DNA of 64,000 nt. Source: CAVSSX01 sp963730735. GTDB lineage: Bacteria; Actinomycetota; Acidimicrobiia; Acidimicrobiales; RAAP-2. Location of the stretch: positions 558,001 to 622,000 of the forward strand of contig CAVSSX010000007.1 of the NCBI GenBank assembly GCA_963730735.1, in the 5' to 3' direction. This document shows positions 32,495 through 40,766 of the stretch, piece after piece; position 1 is the stretch's first letter; every line of letters starts with the position of its first letter. The translations under genes and the position numbers were made by a program. The notes under the pieces were generated by a model that was given only the letters and a program-made list of their open reading frames with translations, had not been told where the DNA came from and ran no database searches.

Positions 32495-32523
32495 CGCTCC
32501 GCTCGGGGATCCCGAGCGGAGCG
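32495..32523 (+). promoter_or_regulatory. Perfect 13-bp hairpin in the rplC leader
   Basis: CGCTCCGCTCGGG and CCCGAGCGGAGCG form a perfect 13-bp stem with a 3-nt loop (GAT), ending 50 nt before the rplC start. It is within the rpsJ-rplC leader. Candidate roles are an L4-type autoregulatory element or an attenuator. Confidence 0.55.
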
Positions 32524-32573
32524 TTGGCGTGCACACGGGAAGTCGTGGGCACCCCTAAGGGAGTCGCAAACAC

Positions 32574-33236
32574 GTGGCAACGAAGGCGATCGTCGGCGAG
32601 AAGGTCGGCATGACCCAGGTCTGGGATGACCAGCACCGGGCGATCCCGGTGACGGTGTTGAAGGTCGCGCCCGTGCGGGTGGTCCAGATCAAGACACCCG
32701 AGCACGAGGGTTACTCGGCGCTGCAGGTGACCTGGGGTTTCCGACGGACCAGCACCCTGACCAAGCCCGAGCAGGGGCACTACGACTCGGCCGGGGTCGA
32801 CCCGGGCCGCCGCCTGGTCGAGCTCCGGCTGGACGACGTGGCCGACTACGAGGTCGGCCAAGAGCTCACGGCCGACCTGTGGGCGGCCGGCGACCGGGTG
32901 GACGCCATCGCCGTCAGCAAGGGCAAGGGCTTCGCCGGTGGCATGAAGCGCCACAACTTCAAGGGTCAGGGCGCCTCGCACGGCAACCACAAGGCCCACC
33001 GGGTCCCCGGCTCGATCGGCGCCTGCGCCACCCCGGGCCGGGTGTTCAAGGGCACCCGGATGGCCGGTCGGATGGGCGGCACCCAGGTGACGACGCTCAA
33101 CCTCGAGGTGGTCTCGGCCGACCCCGAGCGTGAGATCGTCCTGGTGAAGGGGGCCGTCCCCGGCTCCCGGGGCTCCATGGTCGTGCTGCGCAACACCGTC
33201 AAGGCACCCACGGCCAAGTCCGGGGGCGTGCGATGA
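32574..33236 (+). CDS. rplC: 50S ribosomal protein L3
   Basis: uL3 of 220 residues, which nucleates 50S assembly and reaches toward the peptidyl-transferase centre. Typical segments are VGEKVGMTQVWDDQHRAIPV, GMKRHNFKGQGASHGNHKAH and AGRMGGTQVTTLNLEVV. The GTG at 32574 gives MATKAIVGEKVGM. It overlaps rplD by 4 nt (ATGA) and heads the contiguous S10 cluster. Confidence 0.97.
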   Translation: MATKAIVGEKVGMTQVWDDQHRAIPVTVLKVAPVRVVQIKTPEHEGYSALQVTWGFRRTSTLTKPEQGHYDSAGVDPGRRLVELRLDDVADYEVGQELTADLWAAGDRVDAIAVSKGKGFAGGMKRHNFKGQGASHGNHKAHRVPGSIGACATPGRVFKGTRMAGRMGGTQVTTLNLEVVSADPEREIVLVKGAVPGSRGSMVVLRNTVKAPTAKSGGVR

Positions 33237-34090
33237 GCGTCGTCGAGCACACCGTCACCGCCGAGGGCCTGCGTCGCGGCCCTCGCAAGAAGGAGCGCCC
33301 GGCGCTGGCCAACCGCACCGTGGACCGTCGCCAGGTCGACGGGACCGTGCTGGCCCAGGTCGACCTGGAGCCGACGATCTTCGGCATCGTGCCCAACGAG
33401 GCCGTGCTGCACCAGGTGGTGACGGCCCAGCTGGCCGCCGGCCGCTCGGGCACCCAGTCGACCAAGACCCGCTCGGAGGTCCGGGGCGGCGGCGCCAAGC
33501 CGTTCCGCCAGAAGGGCACCGGCCGGGCCCGGGCCGGCAGCTCGCGCTCGCCGATCTGGTCGGGCGGTGGGGTGGCCCTCGGCCCCAAGCCCCGCAGCTA
33601 CCGCCAGCGCACGCCCAAGAAGATGGTCCGCCTGGCCCTGTACTCGGCCCTGTCGGACCGGGCCGCCTCCGAGCGCATCGCCCTGGTCGACAGCTGGGGC
33701 TGGGCAGCGCCCAAGACCAAGGACGCCGTGGCCGCCCTGTCGGCCCTGGGGCTGTCGGGGCGCATCCTGGTGGTGCTGGACCGTGACGAGGAGGTGGCCG
33801 CCCGCTCCTTCTCGAACCTCCCCGAGGTCCAGCTGGTGCTGCCGGGCGAGCTCTCCCCCTACGACATCCTGCGCAGCGACTGGGTGGTCTTCTCCGACCG
33901 GACCCTGCCCGGCCCGGACCGTCTGGCCATCCTCGAAGAGATCATCGAGGTGGTCGACGAGTCGACCGGCGAGGTCGTCGTGGAGGACGTGGTCGACATC
34001 ATCGACCTCGACACCGGCGACGAGATCGTCGTGGTGACCGAGCTGTCGGACGACGACGACGCCAGCCCCGAGAACGAGGAGGCCAACTGA
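33233..34090 (+). CDS. rplD: 50S ribosomal protein L4 with N- and C-terminal extensions
   Basis: uL4 of 285 residues, lining the exit tunnel. The core includes KTRSEVRGGGAKPFRQKGTG and a DILRSDWVVFSDRTL-like C-terminal region. The protein is longer than the usual ~205-220 residues: an N-terminal extension of about 35 residues (RRGPRKKERPALANRTVDRR) and an acidic C-terminal tail of about 50 residues rich in Asp/Glu/Val (DDDDASPENEEAN at the end). The tail is in frame and the stop overlaps the rplW start by one base, so it appears genuine. Confidence 0.96.
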   Translation: MSVVEHTVTAEGLRRGPRKKERPALANRTVDRRQVDGTVLAQVDLEPTIFGIVPNEAVLHQVVTAQLAAGRSGTQSTKTRSEVRGGGAKPFRQKGTGRARAGSSRSPIWSGGGVALGPKPRSYRQRTPKKMVRLALYSALSDRAASERIALVDSWGWAAPKTKDAVAALSALGLSGRILVVLDRDEEVAARSFSNLPEVQLVLPGELSPYDILRSDWVVFSDRTLPGPDRLAILEEIIEVVDESTGEVVVEDVVDIIDLDTGDEIVVVTELSDDDDASPENEEAN

Positions 34091-34380
34091 TGCGCGACGC
34101 CATGTCGGTGCTCATCCGCCCGGTGGTCTCCGAGAAGACCTACTCGCTGATGGACCGCAACGTCTACGTGTTCATCGTCGACCCCCGGGCCACCAAGATC
34201 GACGTCCGCCACGCCGTGGAGCAGGCCTTCGGGGTGCGGGTGGACAAGGTCAACACCCTCAACCGCAAGGGCAAGGCCACCCGGAACCGCCGCACCAACA
34301 CCCCCGGCCACCGGCCCGACACCAAGCGGGCCATGGTGACGCTGCACGCCGGCGACACGATCGACCTCTTCGAGAGCTGA
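34090..34380 (+). CDS. rplW: 50S ribosomal protein L23
   Basis: uL23 of 96 residues at the tunnel exit, the docking site for trigger factor and SRP. VLIRPVVSEKTYSLMDRNVY, FIVDPRATKIDVRHAVEQAF and the Arg/Lys-rich loop KGKATRNRRTNTPG are typical. The start overlaps the rplD stop (TGATG). Confidence 0.97.
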   Translation: MRDAMSVLIRPVVSEKTYSLMDRNVYVFIVDPRATKIDVRHAVEQAFGVRVDKVNTLNRKGKATRNRRTNTPGHRPDTKRAMVTLHAGDTIDLFES

Positions 34381-34399
34381 GCCCAGGAACCCCATCGCC

Positions 34400-35236
34400 A
34401 TGCCGCTTCGTTCACGCAAGCCCACCAGCCCGGGCCGTCGATTCCAGACGGTCTCGGACTTCGCCGAGATCACCCGCGACCGGCCCGAGAAGTCGCTGCT
34501 CGCCCCGAGCCCGTCCTCGGGTGGCCGCAACAACCTCGGCCGCAAGACGGCCCGCCACCGTGGGGGCGGCCACAAGCGCCAGTACCGGGTGGTCGACTTC
34601 CGCCGGGACAAGGACGGCGTGCCGGCCAAGGTGGCGTCGATCGAGTACGACCCGAACCGCAACGCCCGCATCGCCCTGTTGCACTACCTCGACGGGGAGA
34701 AGCGCTACATCCTGGCCCCGGCCAACGTGAAGGTCGGCGACCTGCTGCAGAGCGGCCAGGGGGCGGAGATCCGCCCGGGCAACGCCCTGCCGCTGCGCTA
34801 CATCCCGGTCGGCTCGGTCATCCACAACGTCGAGCTGCGGCCCGGCGGTGGCGGCAAGATGGCCCGGGGGGCGGGCATGAGCATCCAGCTGGTGGCCAAG
34901 GAGGGCGTCTTCGCCACCCTGCGGCTGCCCTCCACCGAGATGCGCCGGGTCTCCATCGACTGCCGGGGCACCCTCGGGGTCGTGGGCAACGCCGAGGCCG
35001 AGCTCATCAAGGTGGGCAAGGCCGGCCGGAACCGCTGGAAGGGCGTCCGGCCCCAGACCCGAGGCGTGGCCATGAACCCGGTCGATCACCCCCTCGGTGG
35101 TGGTGAGGGCAAGTCCTCGGGTGGCCGGCACCCGGTGTCCCCGTGGGGCCAGCCGGAGGGTCGTACCAGGGCCCGTCAGAAAGATTCCGACAAGATGATC
35201 GTCCGCCGACGCCGCACCCGCGGCGCCCGGCGGTAG
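34400..35236 (+). CDS. rplB: 50S ribosomal protein L2
   Basis: uL2 of 278 residues, needed for peptidyl transfer and subunit association. Signature segments are GGRNNLGRKTARHRGGGHKR, GGKMARGAGMSIQLVAKEG and VAMNPVDHPLGGGEGKSSGG, which carries the conserved catalytic-site His. The ATG at 34400 gives MPLRSRKPTSPGRR. No strong Shine-Dalgarno is seen. Confidence 0.98.
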   Translation: MPLRSRKPTSPGRRFQTVSDFAEITRDRPEKSLLAPSPSSGGRNNLGRKTARHRGGGHKRQYRVVDFRRDKDGVPAKVASIEYDPNRNARIALLHYLDGEKRYILAPANVKVGDLLQSGQGAEIRPGNALPLRYIPVGSVIHNVELRPGGGGKMARGAGMSIQLVAKEGVFATLRLPSTEMRRVSIDCRGTLGVVGNAEAELIKVGKAGRNRWKGVRPQTRGVAMNPVDHPLGGGEGKSSGGRHPVSPWGQPEGRTRARQKDSDKMIVRRRRTRGARR

Positions 35237-35253
35237 CGGGAGAGTGTGGCACC

Positions 35254-35532
35254 ATGCCGCGTAGCCTGAAGAAGGGCCCCTTCGTCGACGACCACCTCCT
35301 GAAGAAGGTGGACGTCCTGAACGCCAGCGGTGAGAAGAGGGTCATCAAGACCTGGTCCCGCCGTTCCACCATCATCCCCGACATGGTCGGGCACACCATC
35401 GCCGTCCACGACGGCCGTCGCCACGTGCCGGTGTACATCACCGAGTCCATGGTCGGCCACAAGCTGGGCGAGTTCGCCCTGACTCGCACCTTCCGGTACC
35501 ACGCCGGCCAGGAGCGGGGAGCGAGGCGCTGA
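35254..35532 (+). CDS. rpsS: 30S ribosomal protein S19
   Basis: uS19 of 92 residues in the 30S head near the A site. MPRSLKKGPFVDDHLLKKVD, TWSRRSTIIPDMVGHTIAVH and GHKLGEFALTRTFRYH are canonical. The ATG at 35254 was chosen by conservation; the same frame is open upstream through the end of rplB. rplV follows one base after the stop. Confidence 0.98.
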   Translation: MPRSLKKGPFVDDHLLKKVDVLNASGEKRVIKTWSRRSTIIPDMVGHTIAVHDGRRHVPVYITESMVGHKLGEFALTRTFRYHAGQERGARR

Positions 35533-35533
35533 C

Positions 35534-36233
35534 ATGCCGGGCGTGAAGACCAACGAGCGGCCCGGGACCCGGGCGGTGCTGCGGCACTTCCACATGTCGG
35601 CCAGCAAGGCCCGACAGGTCCTGGACCTGATCCGGGGCGAGGACGTGCAGCTGGCGTCCGAGATCCTGGCCCACACCGAGCGCGAGGCGGGCGAGGTCAT
35701 CGGCAAGGTCCTGGCCTCGGCGGTGGCCAACGCCGCCCACAACGACCGCCTCGACCCCGAGGACCTCTACGTCTCGGCCTGCTACGCCGACGAGGGCGCC
35801 ACCATGAAGCGCTGGCGTCCCCGGGCCCGGGGCCGGGCCACCCGCATCCGCAAGCGCACCTGCCACATCACGGTCATCGTGAGCCCGCTGCCCGAGGAGC
35901 GGCTGGCCCGCCGCCGGGCCGAGCGCGCCGCCGCCGGTGGCCAGCGTTCCCGCCGGGTGTCCGAGTCCCGGCGCCGGGCCGACCAGACCGGTCGTCTCGC
36001 GCGCCGCCGGGTGGCGGCTGAGGAGGCGGCAGCCGAGGAAGCGGCGGCCGCCGAGGCCGAAGCGCTCGAAGCCGAGGCGCTCGAAGCCGAGGGCACCGAG
36101 ACGTGTGACGTCGGTCGAGGCCGAGGGCACCGAGGCCGTCGAGACGGACGAGACCGAGGACGTGACCGAGGAGAACGAGACGGACGACGTGACCTCTACG
36201 GCCGACGCCGACGAGGAAGAGAAGGGCAAGTAG
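35534..36233 (+). CDS. rplV: 50S ribosomal protein L22 with long tail, probable frame break in the tail
   Basis: uL22, whose hairpin lines the exit tunnel. The ~115-residue core is normal (HMSASKARQVLDLIRGEDVQ, RWRPRARGRATRIRKRTCHI). A long Arg- then Ala/Glu-rich tail follows. In the literal frame the tail turns basic after position ~36100 and runs to 36415 inside rpsC. The +1 frame keeps the acidic composition (VEAEGTEAVETDETEDVTEE) and stops at 36231-36233, directly abutting the rpsC ATG. The span of 700 nt is 233 codons plus one base, so one extra base near 36101-36103 explains it. Natural length would be about 232 residues. Confidence 0.9.
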
Positions 36234-37292
36234 ATGGGCCAGAAGGTAAACCCCTACGGGTTCCGCCTCGGCGTGACCACCGACTGGAAGTCGCGGTGGT
36301 TCGAGGAGCGCAACTACAAAGAGTTCGTCGTCGAGGACTGGAAGATCCGCGACTACCTGATGACCCAGCTGGAGACGGCCGCCGTCAGCCGGATCGAGGT
36401 CGAGCGGACGCGTGACCGCCTCCGGGTGGACATCCACACCGCCCGCCCGGGCATCGTCATCGGCCGTCGGGGCGCCGAGGCCGACCGGCTGAAGAAGAAG
36501 CTCGAGGAGATCACCGGGCTGCCCAACCGGATCCAGCTCAACATCCAAGAGATCAAGCAGCCCGAGCTCGACGCGGCGCTGATCGCCCAGGGCATCTGTG
36601 ACCAGCTGGTGCGCCGGGTGGCGTTCCGCCGGGCCATGAAGCGGGCCATCCAGACGGTGCAGAAGGCCGGCGCCCTGGGCATCAAGGTCCAGTGCTCGGG
36701 CCGCCTCGGTGGCTCGGAGATGTCCCGCAAGGAGTCCTACCGCGAGGGTCGGGTCCCGCTGCACACGCTGCGGGCCGACATCGACTACGGGTTCCGCGAG
36801 GCCAAGACGACCTCGGGCCGGGTCGGCGTCAAGGTCTGGATCTACAAGGGCGACATCCTGCCCTACAAGGTGTCGATCGACGACAAGATCACCCGCGAAG
36901 CGGCCATGGCCGTGGGCGAGACGTCGGGGCAGAGCGGGCCCAAGCGCCTGATCACCGCCGGTGGCGGTCGCCGCCGGCTCGACCAGGCCATCCCCGGGGT
37001 GGACGGCGAGGCCGAGGCCGAGATCGAGATCGACGAGGCGCCGGTGACCAACGGCGCCGTCGCAACCGAGGCCGCACCGGCCCCGGCGCCCGCCGAGGCG
37101 CCCGTCGCCGAGGCCCCGGCCGCCCCCGAGGAGGCCGTCGAGGCCCCCGCCGAGGCGCCGGTGGCCGACCTGATCGCCCCGCCGGCCGTGCCCGACGAGC
37201 TCGAGAAGCGACTGGCCGAGGACGAGGAGATCGAGCGCCGGAACCGCCACGAGCACCACGAGACGCCGCACTTCCGGCGGGAGGCGGACTGA
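36234..37292 (+). CDS. rpsC: 30S ribosomal protein S3 with long acidic tail
   Basis: uS3 of 352 residues at the mRNA entry channel. It starts MGQKVNPYGFRLGVTTDWKS and has the KH motif region IVIGRRGAEADRLKKKLEE and the C-terminal core (SGRLGGSEMSRKESYREGRV, GVKVWIYKGDILP). The core ends near residue 220. The remaining ~130 residues form an Ala/Pro/Glu-rich tail (APAPAEAPVAEAPAAPEEAV and more), longer than the 10-60 residues common elsewhere. The tail stays in frame to the stop. Confidence 0.97.
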   Translation: MGQKVNPYGFRLGVTTDWKSRWFEERNYKEFVVEDWKIRDYLMTQLETAAVSRIEVERTRDRLRVDIHTARPGIVIGRRGAEADRLKKKLEEITGLPNRIQLNIQEIKQPELDAALIAQGICDQLVRRVAFRRAMKRAIQTVQKAGALGIKVQCSGRLGGSEMSRKESYREGRVPLHTLRADIDYGFREAKTTSGRVGVKVWIYKGDILPYKVSIDDKITREAAMAVGETSGQSGPKRLITAGGGRRRLDQAIPGVDGEAEAEIEIDEAPVTNGAVATEAAPAPAPAEAPVAEAPAAPEEAVEAPAEAPVADLIAPPAVPDELEKRLAEDEEIERRNRHEHHETPHFRREAD

Positions 37293-37294
37293 CC

Positions 37295-37732
37295 ATGTTG
37301 ATGCCTCGCAAGGTCAAGCACCGCAAGCAGCAGCGGGGTCGCCTGAACGGCGCCGCCAAGGGCGGCACGACCGTCACCTTCGGCGACTTCGGCATCCAGG
37401 CACTCGAGCCCGGTTGGCTGACCGCCCGCCAGATCGAAGCAGCCCGTATCGCCATGACCCGCCACGTGAAGCGTGGTGGCAAGGTCTGGATCCGGGTCTT
37501 CCCCGACAAGCCGATCACCGAGAAGCCGGCCGAGACCCGCATGGGTTCGGGCAAGGGCAACCCCGAGCACTGGGTGGCGGTCGTGCGCCCGGGCCGGATC
37601 CTGTTCGAGCTGGCCGGCGTCGAGCCGGTCCTGGCCGAGGCGGCCATGGACCGGGCGATCCAGAAGCTCCCGTTCAAAGCCCGTTTCGTGGTGCGACCCG
37701 GCACCCACGGCACAGCCGAGGTGCAGGTCTGA
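37295..37732 (+). CDS. rplP: 50S ribosomal protein L16
   Basis: uL16 of 145 residues near the A-site tRNA and peptidyl-transferase centre. MLMPRKVKHRKQQRGRLNGA, FGDFGIQALEPGWLTARQIE and KPAETRMGSGKGNPEHWVAV are typical. The start is fixed by conservation. The stop overlaps the rpmC ATG (TGATG). Confidence 0.98.
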   Translation: MLMPRKVKHRKQQRGRLNGAAKGGTTVTFGDFGIQALEPGWLTARQIEAARIAMTRHVKRGGKVWIRVFPDKPITEKPAETRMGSGKGNPEHWVAVVRPGRILFELAGVEPVLAEAAMDRAIQKLPFKARFVVRPGTHGTAEVQV

Positions 37733-38067
37733 TGACGGCAGCGACAGAATTGGTGATCCTGGACGAGGACGAGCTCGCCGGCCGGCTGAGCGAGGCCCGA
37801 CGCGAGCTCTTCAACCTGCGGTTCCAGCTGGCCACCGGCCAGCTGGACAACTCGGCCCGGGTCCGCCAGGTGAAGCAGGAGATCGCCCGGCTGCTGACCG
37901 TGCTGCGGGCCAGGGAGATCGCCGTGGCCGAGGGTAGCTACGAGGCCCCGGCCCCGGCGGCCCGGGCCGCCCGCGACGCCGCCGCGGCCAGCAAGAAGGC
38001 GCCCGCCGCCACGGCGGTGGCCGACGACAAGAACGACGATGGTGATGACGTGGAGGACGAGGCCTGA
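37732..38067 (+). CDS. rpmC: 50S ribosomal protein L29 with C-terminal extension
   Basis: uL29 of 111 residues at the tunnel exit. The core is recognisable (LSEARRELFNLRFQLATGQL, RQVKQEIARLLTVLRAREIA). It is about 40 residues longer than the usual 65-75, with an Ala-rich then acidic tail ending NDDGDDVEDEA. The tail is in frame and the stop overlaps the rpsQ ATG. Confidence 0.95.
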   Translation: MTAATELVILDEDELAGRLSEARRELFNLRFQLATGQLDNSARVRQVKQEIARLLTVLRAREIAVAEGSYEAPAPAARAARDAAAASKKAPAATAVADDKNDDGDDVEDEA

Positions 38068-38348
38068 TGGCTGAGCAGACTGCAGACGCCGAGGCCCGGG
38101 CGAACCCGCGCAAGGTGCGTGAGGGCATCGTGGTGTCCGACGCCATGGACGCCACCGTGGTGGTGGCCATCGTCGAGCGCGTCCGGCACCCCCGGTACGG
38201 CAAGACCGTCCAGCGGACCAAGCGCCTCTACGTGCACGACGCCGAGGGGTCGGCCAAGGTCGGCGACCGGGTCCGGGTGGCCGAGACCCGCCCCCTCTCC
38301 AAGCTGAAGCGCTGGCGGCTGACCGAGATCATGGAGCGTGCCCGATGA
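38067..38348 (+). CDS. rpsQ: 30S ribosomal protein S17
   Basis: uS17 of 93 residues, an early 16S rRNA-binding assembly protein. RKVREGIVVSDAMDATVVVA, HPRYGKTVQRTKRLYVHD and GDRVRVAETRPLSKLKRWRL are canonical. It overlaps rpmC by one base and rplN by four. Confidence 0.98.
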   Translation: MAEQTADAEARANPRKVREGIVVSDAMDATVVVAIVERVRHPRYGKTVQRTKRLYVHDAEGSAKVGDRVRVAETRPLSKLKRWRLTEIMERAR

Positions 38349-38713
38349 TCCAGCAGGAATCGAGACTCCGGGTGGCCGACAACTCGGGGGCCAAGGAAGT
38401 CCTGTGCATCCGGGTCCTCGGTGGCTCGCGCCGTCGCTACGCCAGCATCGGCGACGTCTTCATCGCCACGGTGAAGGACGCCATCCCCGGTGCCGCCGTG
38501 AAGAAGGGCGACGTCGTGCGCTGCGTGGTCGTGCGCACCAAGAAGGAGAAGCGCCGTCCCGACGGCAGCTACATCCGCTTCGACGAGAACGCCGCCGTGC
38601 TCATCAACGACCAGCAGCAGCCGCGTGGCACCCGCATCTTCGGCCCCGTCGGCCGCGAGCTGCGGGACAAGCGGTTCATGCGCATCGTCTCGCTGGCTCC
38701 GGAGGTGCTGTGA
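38345..38713 (+). CDS. rplN: 50S ribosomal protein L14
   Basis: uL14 of 122 residues at the subunit interface. MIQQESRLRVADNSGAKEVL, GDVFIATVKDAIPGAAVKKG and RFDENAAVLINDQQQPRGTR are canonical. It heads the spc segment and overlaps rplX by one base (TGATG). Confidence 0.98.
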   Translation: MIQQESRLRVADNSGAKEVLCIRVLGGSRRRYASIGDVFIATVKDAIPGAAVKKGDVVRCVVVRTKKEKRRPDGSYIRFDENAAVLINDQQQPRGTRIFGPVGRELRDKRFMRIVSLAPEVL

Positions 38714-39021
38714 TGCGGATTCGCAAGGGCGACAAGGTCATCGTGCGGACGGGCAAGTACGCCGGTCACCGCACCGAGGTCATCCGGGCGCTGCCGTCGG
38801 AGGGCCGGGTCGTGCTCCAGGGCGTGAACGTGGCCAAGCGCCACACCAAGCCCACCCGGACCGTGACCCAGGGCGGGATCATCGACAAGTACCTCCCGAT
38901 GCCGGTCTCGTCGGTCTCGCTGCTCTGCGGCAGCTGCCACGAGCCCACCCGCATCGGCATCAAGATCGACGAGGACGGCCACAAGGTGCGCGTCTGCAAG
39001 AAGTGCGGGGCCGAGCAATGA
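38713..39021 (+). CDS. rplX: 50S ribosomal protein L24 with zinc-ribbon-like C terminus
   Basis: uL24 of 102 residues, an assembly initiator with a KOW motif (MRIRKGDKVIVRTGKYAGHR, GVNVAKRHTKPT). The C-terminal CGSCHEPTRIGIKIDEDG...CKKCG gives a C-x2-C/C-x2-C set consistent with zinc binding, as in several bacterial L24 proteins. It overlaps rplE by 4 nt. Confidence 0.97.
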   Translation: MRIRKGDKVIVRTGKYAGHRTEVIRALPSEGRVVLQGVNVAKRHTKPTRTVTQGGIIDKYLPMPVSSVSLLCGSCHEPTRIGIKIDEDGHKVRVCKKCGAEQ

Positions 39022-39593
39022 GTACCACCGCCACCGCCCCGGCCATCCCCCGGCTGAAGGAGCGCTACAACACCGTGCTGCGGGCCCAGCTCCAGCAGGA
39101 GCTCGAGCTGGGCAACGTGATGCAGGTGCCGCGGCTCGAGAAGATCGTGGTGAACATGGGCGTGGGCAAGGCCGCCCAGCAGCAGTCCCTCATCGAGGGC
39201 GCCCAGCGGGACCTGCAGATCATCACCGGCCAGAAGCCGATGGTGACGAGGGCCCGCAAGTCCATCGCCGCCTTCAAGCTCCGAGAGGGCCAGCCCATCG
39301 GCGTCAAGGTGACGCTGCGCGGCGACCGGGCGTGGGAGTTCTTCGACCGCCTGGTCAGCCTGGCCATCCCGCGTATCCGGGACTTCCGGGGCCTGCCCTC
39401 GAAGTCCTTCGACGGCAAGGGGAACTACACGTTCGGGGTGACCGAGCAGCTGATCTTCCCCGAGATCGACTACGACAAGATCGACAGCGTCCGAGGCATG
39501 GACATCACGATCGTCACGACCGCACGAACCAACGACGAGGGTCGGGCGCTGCTCAGGGCGTTCGGCTTCCCGTTCCGACAAGAGACTCGATAG
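39018..39593 (+). CDS. rplE: 50S ribosomal protein L5
   Basis: uL5 of 191 residues, which binds 5S rRNA and contacts P-site tRNA. LKERYNTVLRAQLQQELELG, VPRLEKIVVNMGVGKAAQQ, QKPMVTRARKSIAAFKLREG and the C-terminal MDITIVTTARTNDEGRALLR are typical. ATGA overlap with rplX. Confidence 0.98.
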   Translation: MSTTATAPAIPRLKERYNTVLRAQLQQELELGNVMQVPRLEKIVVNMGVGKAAQQQSLIEGAQRDLQIITGQKPMVTRARKSIAAFKLREGQPIGVKVTLRGDRAWEFFDRLVSLAIPRIRDFRGLPSKSFDGKGNYTFGVTEQLIFPEIDYDKIDSVRGMDITIVTTARTNDEGRALLRAFGFPFRQETR

Positions 39594-39598
39594 GCACG

Positions 39599-39784
39599 AT
39601 GGCAAAGAAGGCATTGATCCAGAAGCAGCAGCGCACCCCGAAGTTCAAGGTGCGCGCCTACACCCGGTGCCAGCGGTGCGGACGACCCAAGGCCGTCTAC
39701 CGCAAGTTCGGCCTGTGCCGTATCTGCCTGCGGGTGATGGTGCACGCCGGCGAGGTGCCCGGCGTGACCAAGGCCAGCTGGTGA
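39599..39784 (+). CDS. rpsZ: 30S ribosomal protein S14 type Z (zinc-binding)
   Basis: Short uS14 of 61 residues with the zinc motif CQRCGRPKAVYRKFGLCRIC (C-x2-C and C-x2-C), so it is the C+ form that depends on zinc. KALIQKQQRTPKFKVRAYTR at the start and EVPGVTKASW at the end are typical. A zinc-free paralogue might exist outside this window. Confidence 0.97.
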   Translation: MAKKALIQKQQRTPKFKVRAYTRCQRCGRPKAVYRKFGLCRICLRVMVHAGEVPGVTKASW

Positions 39785-39797
39785 GGGGGGCGCGCTC

Positions 39798-40202
39798 ATG
39801 ACCATGACCGACCCGATCGCCGACATGCTGACCCGCATCCGCAACGCCAACTCGGCCCAGTTCGAGACGGTGTCGATGCCGGGGTCCAAGCTCAAGGAAG
39901 CCCTGGCCTCGATCCTCGAGCGCGAGGGCTTCATCGCCGGCTACACGGTGGGCAAGAACCCCACCCGGCCCGGCTCGATCCTCGAGATCACCATGAAGTA
40001 CGCCTCGGACCGGACCCGGACCATCGCCGGCATCAAGCGGGTGTCCAAGCCGGGCCTCCGGATCTACGCCCGGGCCGACGGGATCCCCCGCGTGCTGGGC
40101 GGCATGGGCGTGGCCGTGGTCTCGACCAGCCACGGCCTGATGACCGACCGGGAGGCCCGCAAGCGCCACCTGGGTGGCGAGGTGCTCTGCCATGTCTGGT
40201 AA
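39798..40202 (+). CDS. rpsH: 30S ribosomal protein S8
   Basis: uS8 of 134 residues, a primary 16S rRNA binder and, in many bacteria, the translational repressor of the spc operon. TDPIADMLTRIRNANSAQFE, GIKRVSKPGLRIYARADGIP and GVAVVSTSHGLMTDREARKR are canonical. An ATG two codons downstream (39804) is an alternative start. Confidence 0.97.
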   Translation: MTMTDPIADMLTRIRNANSAQFETVSMPGSKLKEALASILEREGFIAGYTVGKNPTRPGSILEITMKYASDRTRTIAGIKRVSKPGLRIYARADGIPRVLGGMGVAVVSTSHGLMTDREARKRHLGGEVLCHVW

Positions 40203-40226
40203 CCGACCCCTGAAGGGAGGCTGCTG

Positions 40227-40766
40227 ATGTCGCGCATCGGCCGTGCCCCCATCCCCGTGCCCTCCGGTGTCACGGTGGCCCTGGCCGACCAGTCGGTCAC
40301 GGTGACCGGTCCCCAGGGGAGCCTCGAGCGCCAGATGCCCGGGAGCATCTCGATCCGCCAGGACGGTGACGTCCTGGTGGTGGAGCGCCCGAACGACGAG
40401 CGTCAGCAGCGGGCCCTCCACGGCCTGTCGCGCTCGCTGGTCGCCAACATGGTGCTCGGGGTGACCGAGGGCTTCACCAAGGAGCTCGAGATCGTCGGCG
40501 TCGGCTACCGGGCCGTGGCCCAGGGGCCCAACGCCCTGGAGCTGGCCCTGGGCTTCTCGCACCCGGTCCGGGTGACGGCCCCCGAGGGCATCACCTTCGA
40601 GGTCCCGACGCCCACCCGGATCATCGTGAAGGGCATCGACAAGGAACGCGTCGGCCAGATGGCGGCCGACATCCGCAAGATCCGCAAGCCCGAGCCCTAC
40701 AAGGGCAAGGGCGTCCGCTACGCCGGTGAGCGGGTCCTGCGCAAGGCTGGAAAGGCGGCCAAGTAA
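40227..40766 (+). CDS. rplF: 50S ribosomal protein L6
   Basis: uL6 of 179 residues near the factor-binding site. MSRIGRAPIPVPSGVTVALA, VEIVGVGYRAV-like KELEIVGVGYRAVAQG and the C-terminal IRKIRKPEPYKGKGVRYAGE are typical. GAAGGGAGG lies before the ATG. The stop overlaps the rplR start (TAATG). Confidence 0.98.
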   Translation: MSRIGRAPIPVPSGVTVALADQSVTVTGPQGSLERQMPGSISIRQDGDVLVVERPNDERQQRALHGLSRSLVANMVLGVTEGFTKELEIVGVGYRAVAQGPNALELALGFSHPVRVTAPEGITFEVPTPTRIIVKGIDKERVGQMAADIRKIRKPEPYKGKGVRYAGERVLRKAGKAAK

